NCBI GenBank assembly: GCA_036403035.1
Contig: DASWRT010000355.1
Location: forward strand, 1 to 6,511
Direction of reading: 5' to 3'
Source of the DNA: DASWRT01 sp036403035
GTDB lineage: Bacteria; Pseudomonadota; Alphaproteobacteria; ATCC43930; CGMCC-115725
DNA length: 6,511 nt
Positions 1-5,032 of this stretch are shown here, piece by piece. Position numbers and translations under genes: made by a program. Within the stretch, counting starts at the first letter, position 1; every line of letters starts with the position of its first letter. Below the pieces are notes generated by a model. It was not told the origin of the DNA. It did no database searches and was given only the letters and a program-made list of their open reading frames with translations.

Positions 1-46
1 CGCCGACCGTGGCCGCAAAGATCAGCAAGGGCAGCAGTCCCATCAT
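1..46 (-). CDS. N-terminus of a leftward gene, probable membrane or exported protein (partial)
   Basis: Only the first 15 codons are visible. Reading leftward from tandem ATG codons at 46-44 and 43-41, the frame gives MMGLLPLLIFAATVG, an uninterrupted hydrophobic stretch typical of a first transmembrane helix or signal anchor. A weak purine-rich sequence (GGACGG) lies about 10 nt upstream of the start. The gene would be divergent from the amidase gene, with 182 bp between them, so the two could share a control region. Too little is visible to name a family. The alternative is that the hydrophobic run is a chance open frame cut by the window edge. Confidence 0.42.
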   Translation of the reverse strand, partial: MMGLLPLLIFAATVG

Positions 47-125
47 CGATATACCGTCCGTTCGTCACGCGTCGCGCCGGAAGCGCGCCGCGGTTCGGCA
101 CCAGGATCGGCCGTTTTCCGTTCCG

Positions 126-139
126 CGGCAACGTTGCCG
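126..139. promoter_or_regulatory. Perfect 14-bp palindrome, candidate operator in the divergent gap
   Basis: CGGCAACGTTGCCG is fully self-complementary and lies in the gap between the left-edge gene and the amidase gene. A central AACGTT with GC-rich flanks is the general form of operators bound by LacI-family regulators. That link is by resemblance only; no regulator gene is visible. The five-base arms CGGCA/TGCCG occur again in the opposite arrangement at 198-210. Confidence 0.3.
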
Positions 140-197
140 AACCTCCGTCGCGCCGCGCTCCGTCCGTCGCGGGCGCCACGCCGGGTGCTATGCTGCC

Positions 198-210
198 TGC
201 CGATACGGCA
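198..210. repeat. Short inverted repeat just upstream of the amidase ribosome binding site
   Basis: TGCCG-ATA-CGGCA has 5-bp arms and a 3-base centre. It ends 3 nt before the amidase Shine-Dalgarno run (213-220). It could be an operator overlapping the transcript start or a small hairpin in the leader. It uses the same half-sites as the palindrome at 126-139, but everted. Arms this short can occur by chance in GC-rich DNA. Confidence 0.2.
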
Positions 211-228
211 AAGGGAGGAGCTGACGGC

Positions 229-1524
229 ATGGCCGACGATCTGACGCAGCTTTCTGCGCGTGCGGCGGCGGCGCGCATCGCCGCCGGTACGCTGACCGCG
301 GAAGCGCTGACCCGCGCCTGCCTGGAGCGGATCGCAGCCCGCGAGCCGGTCGTGCATGCCTGGGTCCATCTCGATCCGGAGCGTGCGATCGCCGAGGCGC
401 GGGAGCGCGACCGCACCGCGGGAGCGTCCGGCAAGGGGCTGCTGTACGGGGTTCCGATCGGCGTCAAGGACGTGATCGACACGTCGGACATGCCGTCCTG
501 CTACGGCTCGCCGATCTACGCGGGACACCGGCCGCGCGGCGACGCCGCCTGCGTGGCGCTCGCCCGCGCCGCCGGGGCGGTTGCGCTCGGCAAGACCGTC
601 ACAACCGAGTTCGCGACCTTCACGCCCGGCCCGACGGCCAATCCGCACGACCCGGCGCATACGCCGGGCGGCTCGTCGAGCGGCTCCGCCGCGGCGGTCG
701 CCGACTTCATGGCGCCGCTCGCCTTCGGCACGCAGACGGCCGCATCGATCGGCCGGCCCGCCTCGTTCTGCGGCATCGTCGGCTACAAGCCGACCTTCGG
801 GCTCGTCCCGCGGTGCGGCGTCAAGACGCTCGCCGACAGTCTCGACACGGTCGGCGCGCTGGCGCGCGACGTCCGCGATGCGGCCTTCTTCATCGCGGCG
901 CTGACCGGGCGCCCTGAACTGGTCCCGTCCGACGAACCGGGGACGGCGCCGCGGATCGGCCTCTACCGGACGCCGGAATGGGAGAAGGCGGGACCGGGCA
1001 CGGTCGACGCGGTCGAACGCACGGCGGACGCGCTCCGCCGCGCCGGTGCCGACGTGGTCGAGCGGCCGGCGCCGCCGGGCTTCGAGCGCCTCGTCGAGGC
1101 GCAGATCGCGGTGATGGGATACGAGCTGCGCCGTGCGCTCGCCTGGGAGCGGATCGCACGCCACGACCTGCTGTCGCCGCAACTCCGGCAGGTCATGGCG
1201 GACGCCGAGCGGATCGACGCCGCGGCCTACGATCAGGCTCGGGCGACAGCCGCCGCGGCGCGAGCCCGGCTGGGCGACCTGTTCGCCGACTGCGACGCGC
1301 TGCTGACGCCCGCTGCCGTCGATGACGCGCCGCGCGGCCTCGGCCAGACCGGCGACCCGCTCTTCAGCCGCACCTGGACGCTGCTTGGCACCCCCTCCGT
1401 CACCGTCCCGGCCGGGCGCGGCGTAGCCGGCCTTCCAGTCGGCGTCCAGATCGTCGGCCGCCCTAATGACGATGCCCGCACGCTCGCGGCGGCGGCGTTC
1501 GTCGAGCGTGCGTTAGCGAGGTGA
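229..1524 (+). CDS. Amidase signature family hydrolase (malonamidase/GatA-like)
   Basis: This 431-aa enzyme is predicted to be cytoplasmic and to hydrolyse a carboxamide to acid plus ammonia through a Ser-cisSer-Lys triad. The triad is visible: Lys80 in YGVPIGVKDVIDT, cis-Ser149 in TPGGSSSGSAAAVA and nucleophile Ser173 in GTQTAASIGRPASFCG. The 69- and 24-residue spacings equal those of malonamidase E2 (Lys62, Ser131, Ser155), and Arg176 sits where that enzyme has Arg158. The length suits stand-alone amidases rather than GatA, which is longer, and no gatB or gatC lies nearby. The start at 229 is chosen because GGGAGGAG (213-220) ends 8 nt before it; an in-frame ATG at 190 would place that ribosome binding site inside the gene. 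The usual Gly-Gly just before the nucleophile is Ala171-Ala172. The substrate cannot be told from sequence. The gene ends inside the mirrored repeat element shared with the hydratase gene. Confidence 0.93.
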   Translation: MADDLTQLSARAAAARIAAGTLTAEALTRACLERIAAREPVVHAWVHLDPERAIAEARERDRTAGASGKGLLYGVPIGVKDVIDTSDMPSCYGSPIYAGHRPRGDAACVALARAAGAVALGKTVTTEFATFTPGPTANPHDPAHTPGGSSSGSAAAVADFMAPLAFGTQTAASIGRPASFCGIVGYKPTFGLVPRCGVKTLADSLDTVGALARDVRDAAFFIAALTGRPELVPSDEPGTAPRIGLYRTPEWEKAGPGTVDAVERTADALRRAGADVVERPAPPGFERLVEAQIAVMGYELRRALAWERIARHDLLSPQLRQVMADAERIDAAAYDQARATAAAARARLGDLFADCDALLTPAAVDDAPRGLGQTGDPLFSRTWTLLGTPSVTVPAGRGVAGLPVGVQIVGRPNDDARTLAAAAFVERALAR

Positions 1525-1538
1525 GAATAAAAAAGAAA

Positions 1539-1576
1539 CTTGAATCGGAGATCGGGGGGATGATTGGGGATCGGGG
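1539..1576 (+). repeat. Left arm of the mirrored G-rich repeat
   Basis: This 38-bp arm follows the amidase stop codon after 14 purine-rich bases. It contains GATCGGGGGGATGATTGGGG and then ATCGGGG. It matches the reverse complement of 1729-1766 at 37 of 38 positions, the mismatch being T1545. The closely spaced G-runs on this strand could form a G-quadruplex, though only three runs have four or more G. Confidence 0.9.
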
Positions 1577-1670
1577 AGATAAAGGCCTTCAGCTTCAATG
1601 CGAAGGGCGCAAACGATTGGCTACGTTCGCTAAGATTGGAGCTGCGCACCTTCGGCGCGCAAGCAATTAG

Positions 1671-1710
1671 CTTTGCGTCCTTCGCGTAGTCTTCGTGTCC
1701 TTAGCGTTAA
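1671..1710 (-). repeat. Degenerate 10-bp tandem repeat, four units
   Basis: On the plus strand the units are CTTTGCGTCC, TTCGCGTAGT, CTTCGTGTCC and TTAGCGTTAA, with exact 10-bp spacing. On the minus strand this reads as repeats of roughly ACGCGAAGGA. A related piece, GCGAAGGGCGCAAA at 1600-1613, follows the left arm, so each arm seems to carry some of this tract. Similar Lys/Arg-codon-like CGCGAAG repeats are familiar from proteobacterial intergenic DNA, but I cannot assign a named family. Confidence 0.55.
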
Positions 1711-1728
1711 AAGCTTTCTCTTTGATCC

Positions 1729-1766
1729 CCCCGATCCCCAATCATCCCCCCGATCTCCGCTTCAAG
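1729..1766 (-). repeat. Right arm of the mirrored G-rich repeat
   Basis: This is the inverted copy of 1539-1576 and lies 14 nt beyond the hydratase stop codon (1781-1783, minus strand). In this copy the third G-run is six bases long (plus-strand CCCCCC at 1727-1732), one of two places where the copies drift apart at their inner ends. On the plus strand it is followed by a pyrimidine-rich stretch, TTCTCTTCTTCTTTT, which ends at the hydratase stop. Confidence 0.9.
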
Positions 1767-1780
1767 TTCTCTTCTTCTTT

Positions 1781-2611
1781 TCACGCCGGCGCGACGCTCA
1801 GCTCGACCGATCCCAGCCGGTCGAATGTGGTGACGACGCTGTCGCCGGGCGCGAGCGGGAACTGGCGGGTGAAGGAGCCGGTCATGATGTGGTCGCCGGC
1901 CTTGAGGTGCAGGCCGAAATCGGCGAGGCGGCGGGCGAGCCACGCGATCGAGTTCAGCGGGTTTCCGAGCACCGCGTCGCCGCGTCCCGTCGCGACGTCG
2001 ACGCCGTTGATCCGCACGCGCGCCGCAATCGCCGCGAGATCGAGATCGTCGTCGAACGGCACCGGCGCGCCGACGACGAACGCCTTCTGCTGCACGTTGT
2101 CGGCGAGCGCGAGAGCGAAGTGCCGGAACAGATCGCCGCGCGTCTCGATTACCTCGATCGCGGGCCGGCAGTGATCGACGGCGCGCCGGACCGTCGCGAG
2201 GTCGGGCGGCGCGCCGCCGGCGCCGGCCGGCGGCAGGTCCCGCCCGAGCACGACGCAGACCTCGTTCTCGAAGCCGGGCCGGATCAGCTCGCGGGCGCCG
2301 AAGGCGTAGCCCGACGGCTTCCGCCCCTCCTCGAACAGGCAGCCGAACACCGGCTCGTGCACGCCGAACTGCTCCTGTATCGCCTTGGCGGTCAGCCCGA
2401 CCTTCCAGCCGACCTGACGGTCGCCGGCTTCGTGCCGGCGCGCCGCGATCGCGAGCGAGACGCGGTAGCCGTCCTCGGCGCACAGGCGATCGTGCCACGC
2501 GGGCGGAAAGTAGAGTCCTTCCTGCCATGCCTGCCAGAACATTTCGGCGGCCGACGCGAAGGCGGCGGAATCGAGGGGAGCGGGCGCTTCGGATGCGCTG
2601 GCTGACGTCAT
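1781..2611 (-). CDS. 2-keto-4-pentenoate hydratase family protein (MhpD/HpaH-like)
   Basis: This 276-aa protein belongs to the fumarylacetoacetate hydrolase fold branch that contains 2-hydroxypenta-2,4-dienoate hydratase, 2-oxohept-4-ene-1,7-dioate hydratase and 4-oxalocrotonate decarboxylase. Those enzymes add water to, or decarboxylate, enol or keto intermediates of aromatic meta-cleavage pathways and use a divalent metal. Visible family features are GWKVGLTA with Lys70, FGCLF near 89-93, the metal-ligand pattern Glu115-x-Glu117 in PGFENEV, Glu153 in RPAIEVIE, Asp171-Asn172, GNPLNSIAWLA (216-226) and a C-terminal GDHIMTGSFT. The length is normal for the family, with a slightly long Ser/Ala/Pro-rich N-terminus. 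The start at 2611 has only a distant GGAG about 14 nt upstream, so it is less certain than the frame. No dioxygenase, aldolase or acylating dehydrogenase of such a pathway is in the window, so the substrate is open. The gene is convergent with the amidase gene and divergent from the EamA gene. Confidence 0.9.
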   Translation of the reverse strand: MTSASASEAPAPLDSAAFASAAEMFWQAWQEGLYFPPAWHDRLCAEDGYRVSLAIAARRHEAGDRQVGWKVGLTAKAIQEQFGVHEPVFGCLFEEGRKPSGYAFGARELIRPGFENEVCVVLGRDLPPAGAGGAPPDLATVRRAVDHCRPAIEVIETRGDLFRHFALALADNVQQKAFVVGAPVPFDDDLDLAAIAARVRINGVDVATGRGDAVLGNPLNSIAWLARRLADFGLHLKAGDHIMTGSFTRQFPLAPGDSVVTTFDRLGSVELSVAPA

Positions 2612-2646
2612 CGTCGTCTCGCGTCTCCAGTCGTGGGGAAGGAAGG

Positions 2647-2675
2647 ACGGTACGCCTCGCCCGTGCCGCGGACAA
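2647..2675 (-). promoter_or_regulatory. Possible sigma-70-type promoter for the hydratase gene
   Basis: On the minus strand TTGTCC (2675-2670) and TACCGT (2652-2647) are separated by exactly 17 bp, a plausible -35/-10 pair by alphaproteobacterial standards, and lie 36 bp upstream of the start codon. The -10 box is a poor match to the consensus. The -35 box is 12 bp from the perfect inverted repeat at 2688-2719. Confidence 0.3.
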
Positions 2676-2687
2676 GCGGCGCCGGCT

Positions 2688-2719
2688 CCTCTTCACGGCG
2701 AGGGCTCGCCGTGAAGAGG
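2688..2719. repeat. Perfect 15-bp inverted repeat in the hydratase/EamA divergent gap
   Basis: CCTCTTCACGGCGAG (2688-2702), a GG centre, then CTCGCCGTGAAGAGG (2705-2719) make a perfect 32-base inverted repeat. No T-run follows it on either strand, which argues against an intrinsic terminator. Its place between two divergent genes, close to the possible hydratase promoter, makes a binding site for a dimeric or tetrameric regulator the simplest reading. If it lies within the EamA transcript it could also form a stable leader hairpin about 56 nt before the start codon. Confidence 0.75.
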
Positions 2720-2775
2720 GGTGATATGCAGGCAGAGCGCAAGTGCGACGCCCGGCCGGCATGTTAAGGAAAGGC

Positions 2776-3738
2776 ATGTCATCGCCACCCGCCCAATCCG
2801 CGCGCCTCTCAGCCTCGAGTCTGGTGCTGCTCGCCGGCATTGCGCTGACGTGGGGATGCAACTGGCCGGCGCTGAAGGTCGCGCTCGGCGAGATTCCGAT
2901 CGCGACTTTGCGGGCGATCTGCCTGCTCGGAGGCGGCGTTGCCTTCCTGCTGTTCGCCCGCATCGGCGGCGAGCGGCTGAGGCTGCCGGCGCGCGACGAA
3001 TGGGGGCCGCTGCTGCTGGTGACGGCGTGCAACATCGTCGCGTGGCATCTCGGCACGGCGGTCGGCGTCATGCTGCTGCCGGCCGGGCGAAGCAGCATCC
3101 TTGCCTTCACGATGCCGATCTGGGCGGCGCTGTTCGACCGCGTGCTGTTCGGCAGTCGGCTCGGCCTCGCGCGGACACTCGGATTCGCGCTAGGCGGCCT
3201 GGGAATTGCCGTGCTGCTGCTGCCCGACCTCGCGGCGCTCCTGAACGCGCCGCTCGGCGTGATCGCGATGCTCGGTGCGGCCGTCGGTTGGGCGCTGGGA
3301 TCGCTGCTGATGAAGCGGGTCCGCTGGCGGATCCCGCCGCAGCAGCTGACGGCATGGCAACTCCTGCTCGGCGGACTGCCCTTCGCGGCCGGGGCGCTGG
3401 CGATCGATCCGCTCGCCCGGTTGACGGCGGTGCATGCCCCGACCTGGGCCATCGTCGCCTATATCGTCGCGCTGCCGATGGTCTTCGCATACTGGGCGTG
3501 GTTCAAGCTGCTGAGGCGCCTGCCGTCGAGCGTCGCCGCGATCAGCACGCTCTGCGTGCCCGTGGTCGGACTGCTGTCGAGCGCCGCGCTGCTGCACGAG
3601 GCGATCGGCCTGCAGGAAGTCGCGGCGCTGGTGCTGGTCGGGTGCGGCGTCGCGCTCGTCCTACTGGTGCCGGCACCCGTCCCGCCGTCACCTGCCGCGG
3701 TGCCGGCGGCGCCGCGCCCGCGTCGGCACGCCGCATAA
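2776..3738 (+). CDS. EamA/DMT superfamily permease
   Basis: This 320-aa inner-membrane protein is built of two EamA repeats of about five helices each, the layout of RhaT/YdcZ-type drug/metabolite transporters. Members export or import small metabolites, often amino acids or related compounds; the substrate is not evident here. Hydrophobic segments lie near residues 13-31, 42-61, 78-97, 106-121, 134-150, 158-178, 191-210, 223-242, 252-273 and 279-298. Family-like motifs include LTWGCNWPALKVAL near the N-terminus, PIWAALF at the end of repeat one (114-120) and GWALGSLLMKR opening repeat two (171-181). The start at 2776 is preferred because AAGGA (2766-2770) lies 5 nt upstream; in-frame GTG 2743 and ATG 2761 have no such site. 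The C-terminus ends in a Pro/Ala-rich tail with RPRRHAA, probably cytoplasmic. The gene is divergent from the hydratase gene and 55 bp upstream of the lipoprotein gene. Confidence 0.92.
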   Translation: MSSPPAQSARLSASSLVLLAGIALTWGCNWPALKVALGEIPIATLRAICLLGGGVAFLLFARIGGERLRLPARDEWGPLLLVTACNIVAWHLGTAVGVMLLPAGRSSILAFTMPIWAALFDRVLFGSRLGLARTLGFALGGLGIAVLLLPDLAALLNAPLGVIAMLGAAVGWALGSLLMKRVRWRIPPQQLTAWQLLLGGLPFAAGALAIDPLARLTAVHAPTWAIVAYIVALPMVFAYWAWFKLLRRLPSSVAAISTLCVPVVGLLSSAALLHEAIGLQEVAALVLVGCGVALVLLVPAPVPPSPAAVPAAPRPRRHAA

Positions 3739-3793
3739 TTGGCTGCGGGCGGCGATTGCATGTGCGACGCTGATACGGCAGCCTCGCAGTGCT

Positions 3794-4141
3794 ATGAGTG
3801 ACGATCCATCCCACGGCTGTTACGGACGCCGCCGGCATGCGGCCGGCCTTGCCGCTGCCGCGATGTCCTTGCTCGCAGTCTCCGGCTGTGCGTCGCAGCA
3901 GATATTGCCGCCGTTCGAGACCCAGCCGCGCGCGGCCGATGCCGCGACGCCCGATCCGCGGCAGCGGGTCGGCGTGTGCTACAGCGCGCTTTCCAGCACG
4001 CCGCAGCAGGTGCTCTCCTTGGCCCGCGAATCGTGCCCGGTCGACCAGCCGCCGCACCTCATCGCGCAGGATCTGTGGCTCACATGCCCGCTGCTGACGC
4101 CCATCCGCGCAACATTCGCCTGCGCCGACGAGGCGCCTTGA
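3794..4141 (+). CDS. Small predicted lipoprotein with four conserved-looking cysteines
   Basis: This 115-aa protein has a lipoprotein signal: Arg12-Arg14, an Ala/Leu-rich core, then a VSGC lipobox with Cys32 as the predicted lipidation site. The mature part is about 84 residues and would be anchored in a membrane on the periplasmic side. It contains Cys62, Cys81, Cys98 and Cys110, enough for two disulfides, in a compact domain with VCYSALSSTPQQV, an HLIAQDLWLTCPLLTP segment and RATFAC near the end. Short lipoproteins of this pattern occur, from memory, as uncharacterised proteins in alphaproteobacteria; I know of no assigned function. The start at 3794 lacks a good Shine-Dalgarno sequence, but the next in-frame ATG (3863) would leave too short a signal peptide. 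It lies between the EamA and DoxX genes on the same strand and may be co-transcribed with them. Confidence 0.8.
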   Translation: MSDDPSHGCYGRRRHAAGLAAAAMSLLAVSGCASQQILPPFETQPRAADAATPDPRQRVGVCYSALSSTPQQVLSLARESCPVDQPPHLIAQDLWLTCPLLTPIRATFACADEAP

Positions 4142-4240
4142 GCAGCATCTCCTCCAAAACCTGCGGCGTCGTGTAGAGTCCCGCCGGGAACGTTTTCGGA
4201 TCGGCCGTCCGGCCGCATTCATCGTTTCAGGGAGATCTCG

Positions 4241-4714
4241 ATGTACCATGCCGACCAGTCGTCGCCGCCGCGTCCGATCATCGCTCCTCTGGGGGCGCTG
4301 TATGAGCGGGTCGCGCCGCTCAGCTATCCGTTGATTCGCGTCACCGCCGGACTGCTGCTGCTGCCGCATGGCGCGCAGAAGCTGTTCGGCCTGTTCGGCG
4401 GCGACATCGGCGCGACCGCCGGGTTGTTCGCCAAGGTCGGGATTCAGCCGGCGCTGCCGCTCGCCTATCTCGTCGGCTGCGTCGAGTTCTTCGGGGGCCT
4501 GCTGATGGCGATCGGGCTGCTGACGCGCGTGGCGGCGGCCGGTGTCGTCATCATGATGGCGGTCGCCCTGCTCCAGGTGCATCTCGGAAACGGCTTCTTC
4601 TGGACCAAGCTCGGCTTCGAATACCCGCTCTTCTGGGGTCTGGTCGCGCTCGCCATCTTCCTGCGCGGCGGCGGCGAGCTTTCGGTCGATCGGGCGGTCG
4701 GCCGCGAACTCTGA
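4241..4714 (+). CDS. DoxX family inner-membrane protein
   Basis: This 157-aa protein has four predicted helices, near residues 29-45, 72-93, 98-113 and 128-142. It matches the DoxX family pattern: LIRVTAGLLLLPHGAQKLFG in the first helix and loop, EFFGGLLMAIGLLTR in the second (82-96), and a glycine-rich GNGFFWTKLGFEYP loop (116-129) before the last helix. DoxX-like proteins are linked to thiosulfate:quinone oxidoreductase in archaea and to redox or detoxification roles in bacteria, but most members have no known reaction and none can be assigned here. The start is secure: AGGGAG (4229-4234) lies 6 nt before the ATG. It follows the lipoprotein gene after a 99-bp gap in which I see no convincing promoter or terminator, so joint transcription is possible. 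It converges on the 61-aa peptide gene across a terminator. Confidence 0.92.
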   Translation: MYHADQSSPPRPIIAPLGALYERVAPLSYPLIRVTAGLLLLPHGAQKLFGLFGGDIGATAGLFAKVGIQPALPLAYLVGCVEFFGGLLMAIGLLTRVAAAGVVIMMAVALLQVHLGNGFFWTKLGFEYPLFWGLVALAIFLRGGGELSVDRAVGREL

Positions 4715-4795
4715 ACGGCGACGCCGTGCCGCGCCGCAATGACCGGAAAGGACTCGCGAACCGCCGCCGGGCTGCCCGAATCGGACAAGAAAAGA

Positions 4796-4824
4796 AAACC
4801 CCCGGACCTGAGGTCCGGGGGTTT
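4796..4824 (-). terminator. Rho-independent terminator, strongest for the leftward 61-aa peptide gene
   Basis: AAACCCCCGGACCT (4796-4809), one central G and AGGTCCGGGGGTTT (4811-4824) form a perfect 14-bp inverted repeat, giving a GC-rich stem with a tiny loop. On the minus strand it is followed by TTTTCTTTTCTT, the expected U-rich tail, and it starts 22 nt after the peptide gene's stop codon. On the plus strand only TTT follows the stem, so it may also stop DoxX transcripts, though less efficiently. Confidence 0.92.
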
Positions 4825-4846
4825 GAAGATGCGCGGTGCCGAAGAA

Positions 4847-5032
4847 TCAGGCCGGCTGAGCCATCTTCTTGTGGTGCCGGTGCGCCGACTTCTTGCTGGC
4901 CTTCTTGGCCATCTTCTTCTTGTGCTTCTTCGAAGCCGTCTGCTCGGTCTTGAACGTCTCGGCGGCGAAGACCGGAACGGTCGTCGCGACGACGAACGAG
5001 AGCAGGGCGAACGCGGAGAGAAGCGCCTTCAT
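4847..5032 (-). CDS. Small secreted Lys/His-rich peptide
   Basis: This 61-aa protein has a clear Sec signal peptide (residues 1-23: MKALLSAF, hydrophobic core, PVFA before Ala24). The predicted mature peptide of about 38 residues contains 12 Lys, 4 His and 1 Arg against 2 Glu, so it is strongly basic and would be periplasmic or released. KKHKKKMAKK and HRHHKKMAQ look like two rounds of one basic motif. Gene reality is well supported: AGGAG lies 8 nt before the ATG, an intrinsic terminator follows the stop, and the signal peptide is well formed. I do not recognise a named family. Acid-shock (Asr-like) proteins have a similar signal-plus-Lys/His layout but are longer; metal or polyanion binding is another possibility from composition alone. 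It forms a single-gene unit flanked by unrelated genes. Confidence 0.85.
   Translation of the reverse strand: MKALLSAFALLSFVVATTVPVFAAETFKTEQTASKKHKKKMAKKASKKSAHRHHKKMAQPA

Larger units (their letters stand above)
1525..1780. repeat. Mirrored intergenic repeat element between two convergent genes
   Basis: The whole space between the amidase and hydratase stop codons is one structured element, visibly less GC-rich than the genes. Two arms (1539-1576 and 1729-1766) are inverted copies. Reading away from each gene, both start CTTGAA, have one mismatch (T versus G), then share 31 identical bases with G-runs of six, four and four. Each arm lies exactly 14 nt from the neighbouring stop codon, and those 14 nt are purine-rich in both. 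The centre (1577-1728) has a small hairpin near 1642-1661 and a 10-bp periodic repeat at 1671-1710. In RNA from either strand the arms could pair into a long stem, followed by a U-rich stretch running to the opposing stop codon, so it could act as a bidirectional 3'-end structure. A dispersed repeat family or non-autonomous mobile element is the alternative. There is no transposase and no clear target duplication. Confidence 0.85.

Noticed and set aside
189..194. TATGCT as a -10 box for the amidase promoter
   Set aside because: No acceptable -35 sequence lies 16-18 bp upstream, so the match is not informative.
43..1182. Leftward open frame of 379 codons opposite the amidase gene
   Set aside because: It is antisense to a clear amidase with an intact catalytic triad; the Arg-rich product resembles no family.
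1525..1780. Complete insertion sequence or CRISPR-like array
   Set aside because: There is no transposase and no clear target-site duplication, and only two inverted copies exist, not direct repeats with spacers. It is kept as a repeat element instead.
1673..2605. Rightward open frame of 310 codons opposite the hydratase gene
   Set aside because: It is the complement of the hydratase codons; the hydratase frame carries the metal-ligand and family motifs.
1707..3452. Leftward open frame of 581 codons spanning the hydratase, the divergent gap and part of the EamA gene
   Set aside because: It is an off-frame reading of well-supported genes on both strands, Arg/Ser/Ala/Pro-rich without any domain, as expected from GC-rich codon bias.
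4202..4215. CGGCCG-TC-CGGCCG inverted repeat between lipoprotein and DoxX genes as a terminator
   Set aside because: The stem is short, has almost no loop and no T-run follows, and such CG-rich palindromes are common in this base composition.
3542..4582. Leftward open frame of 346 codons opposite EamA, lipoprotein and DoxX genes
   Set aside because: The translation is low-complexity Arg/Gln/Asp-rich, and the opposite strand has three recognisable proteins with signal or membrane features.
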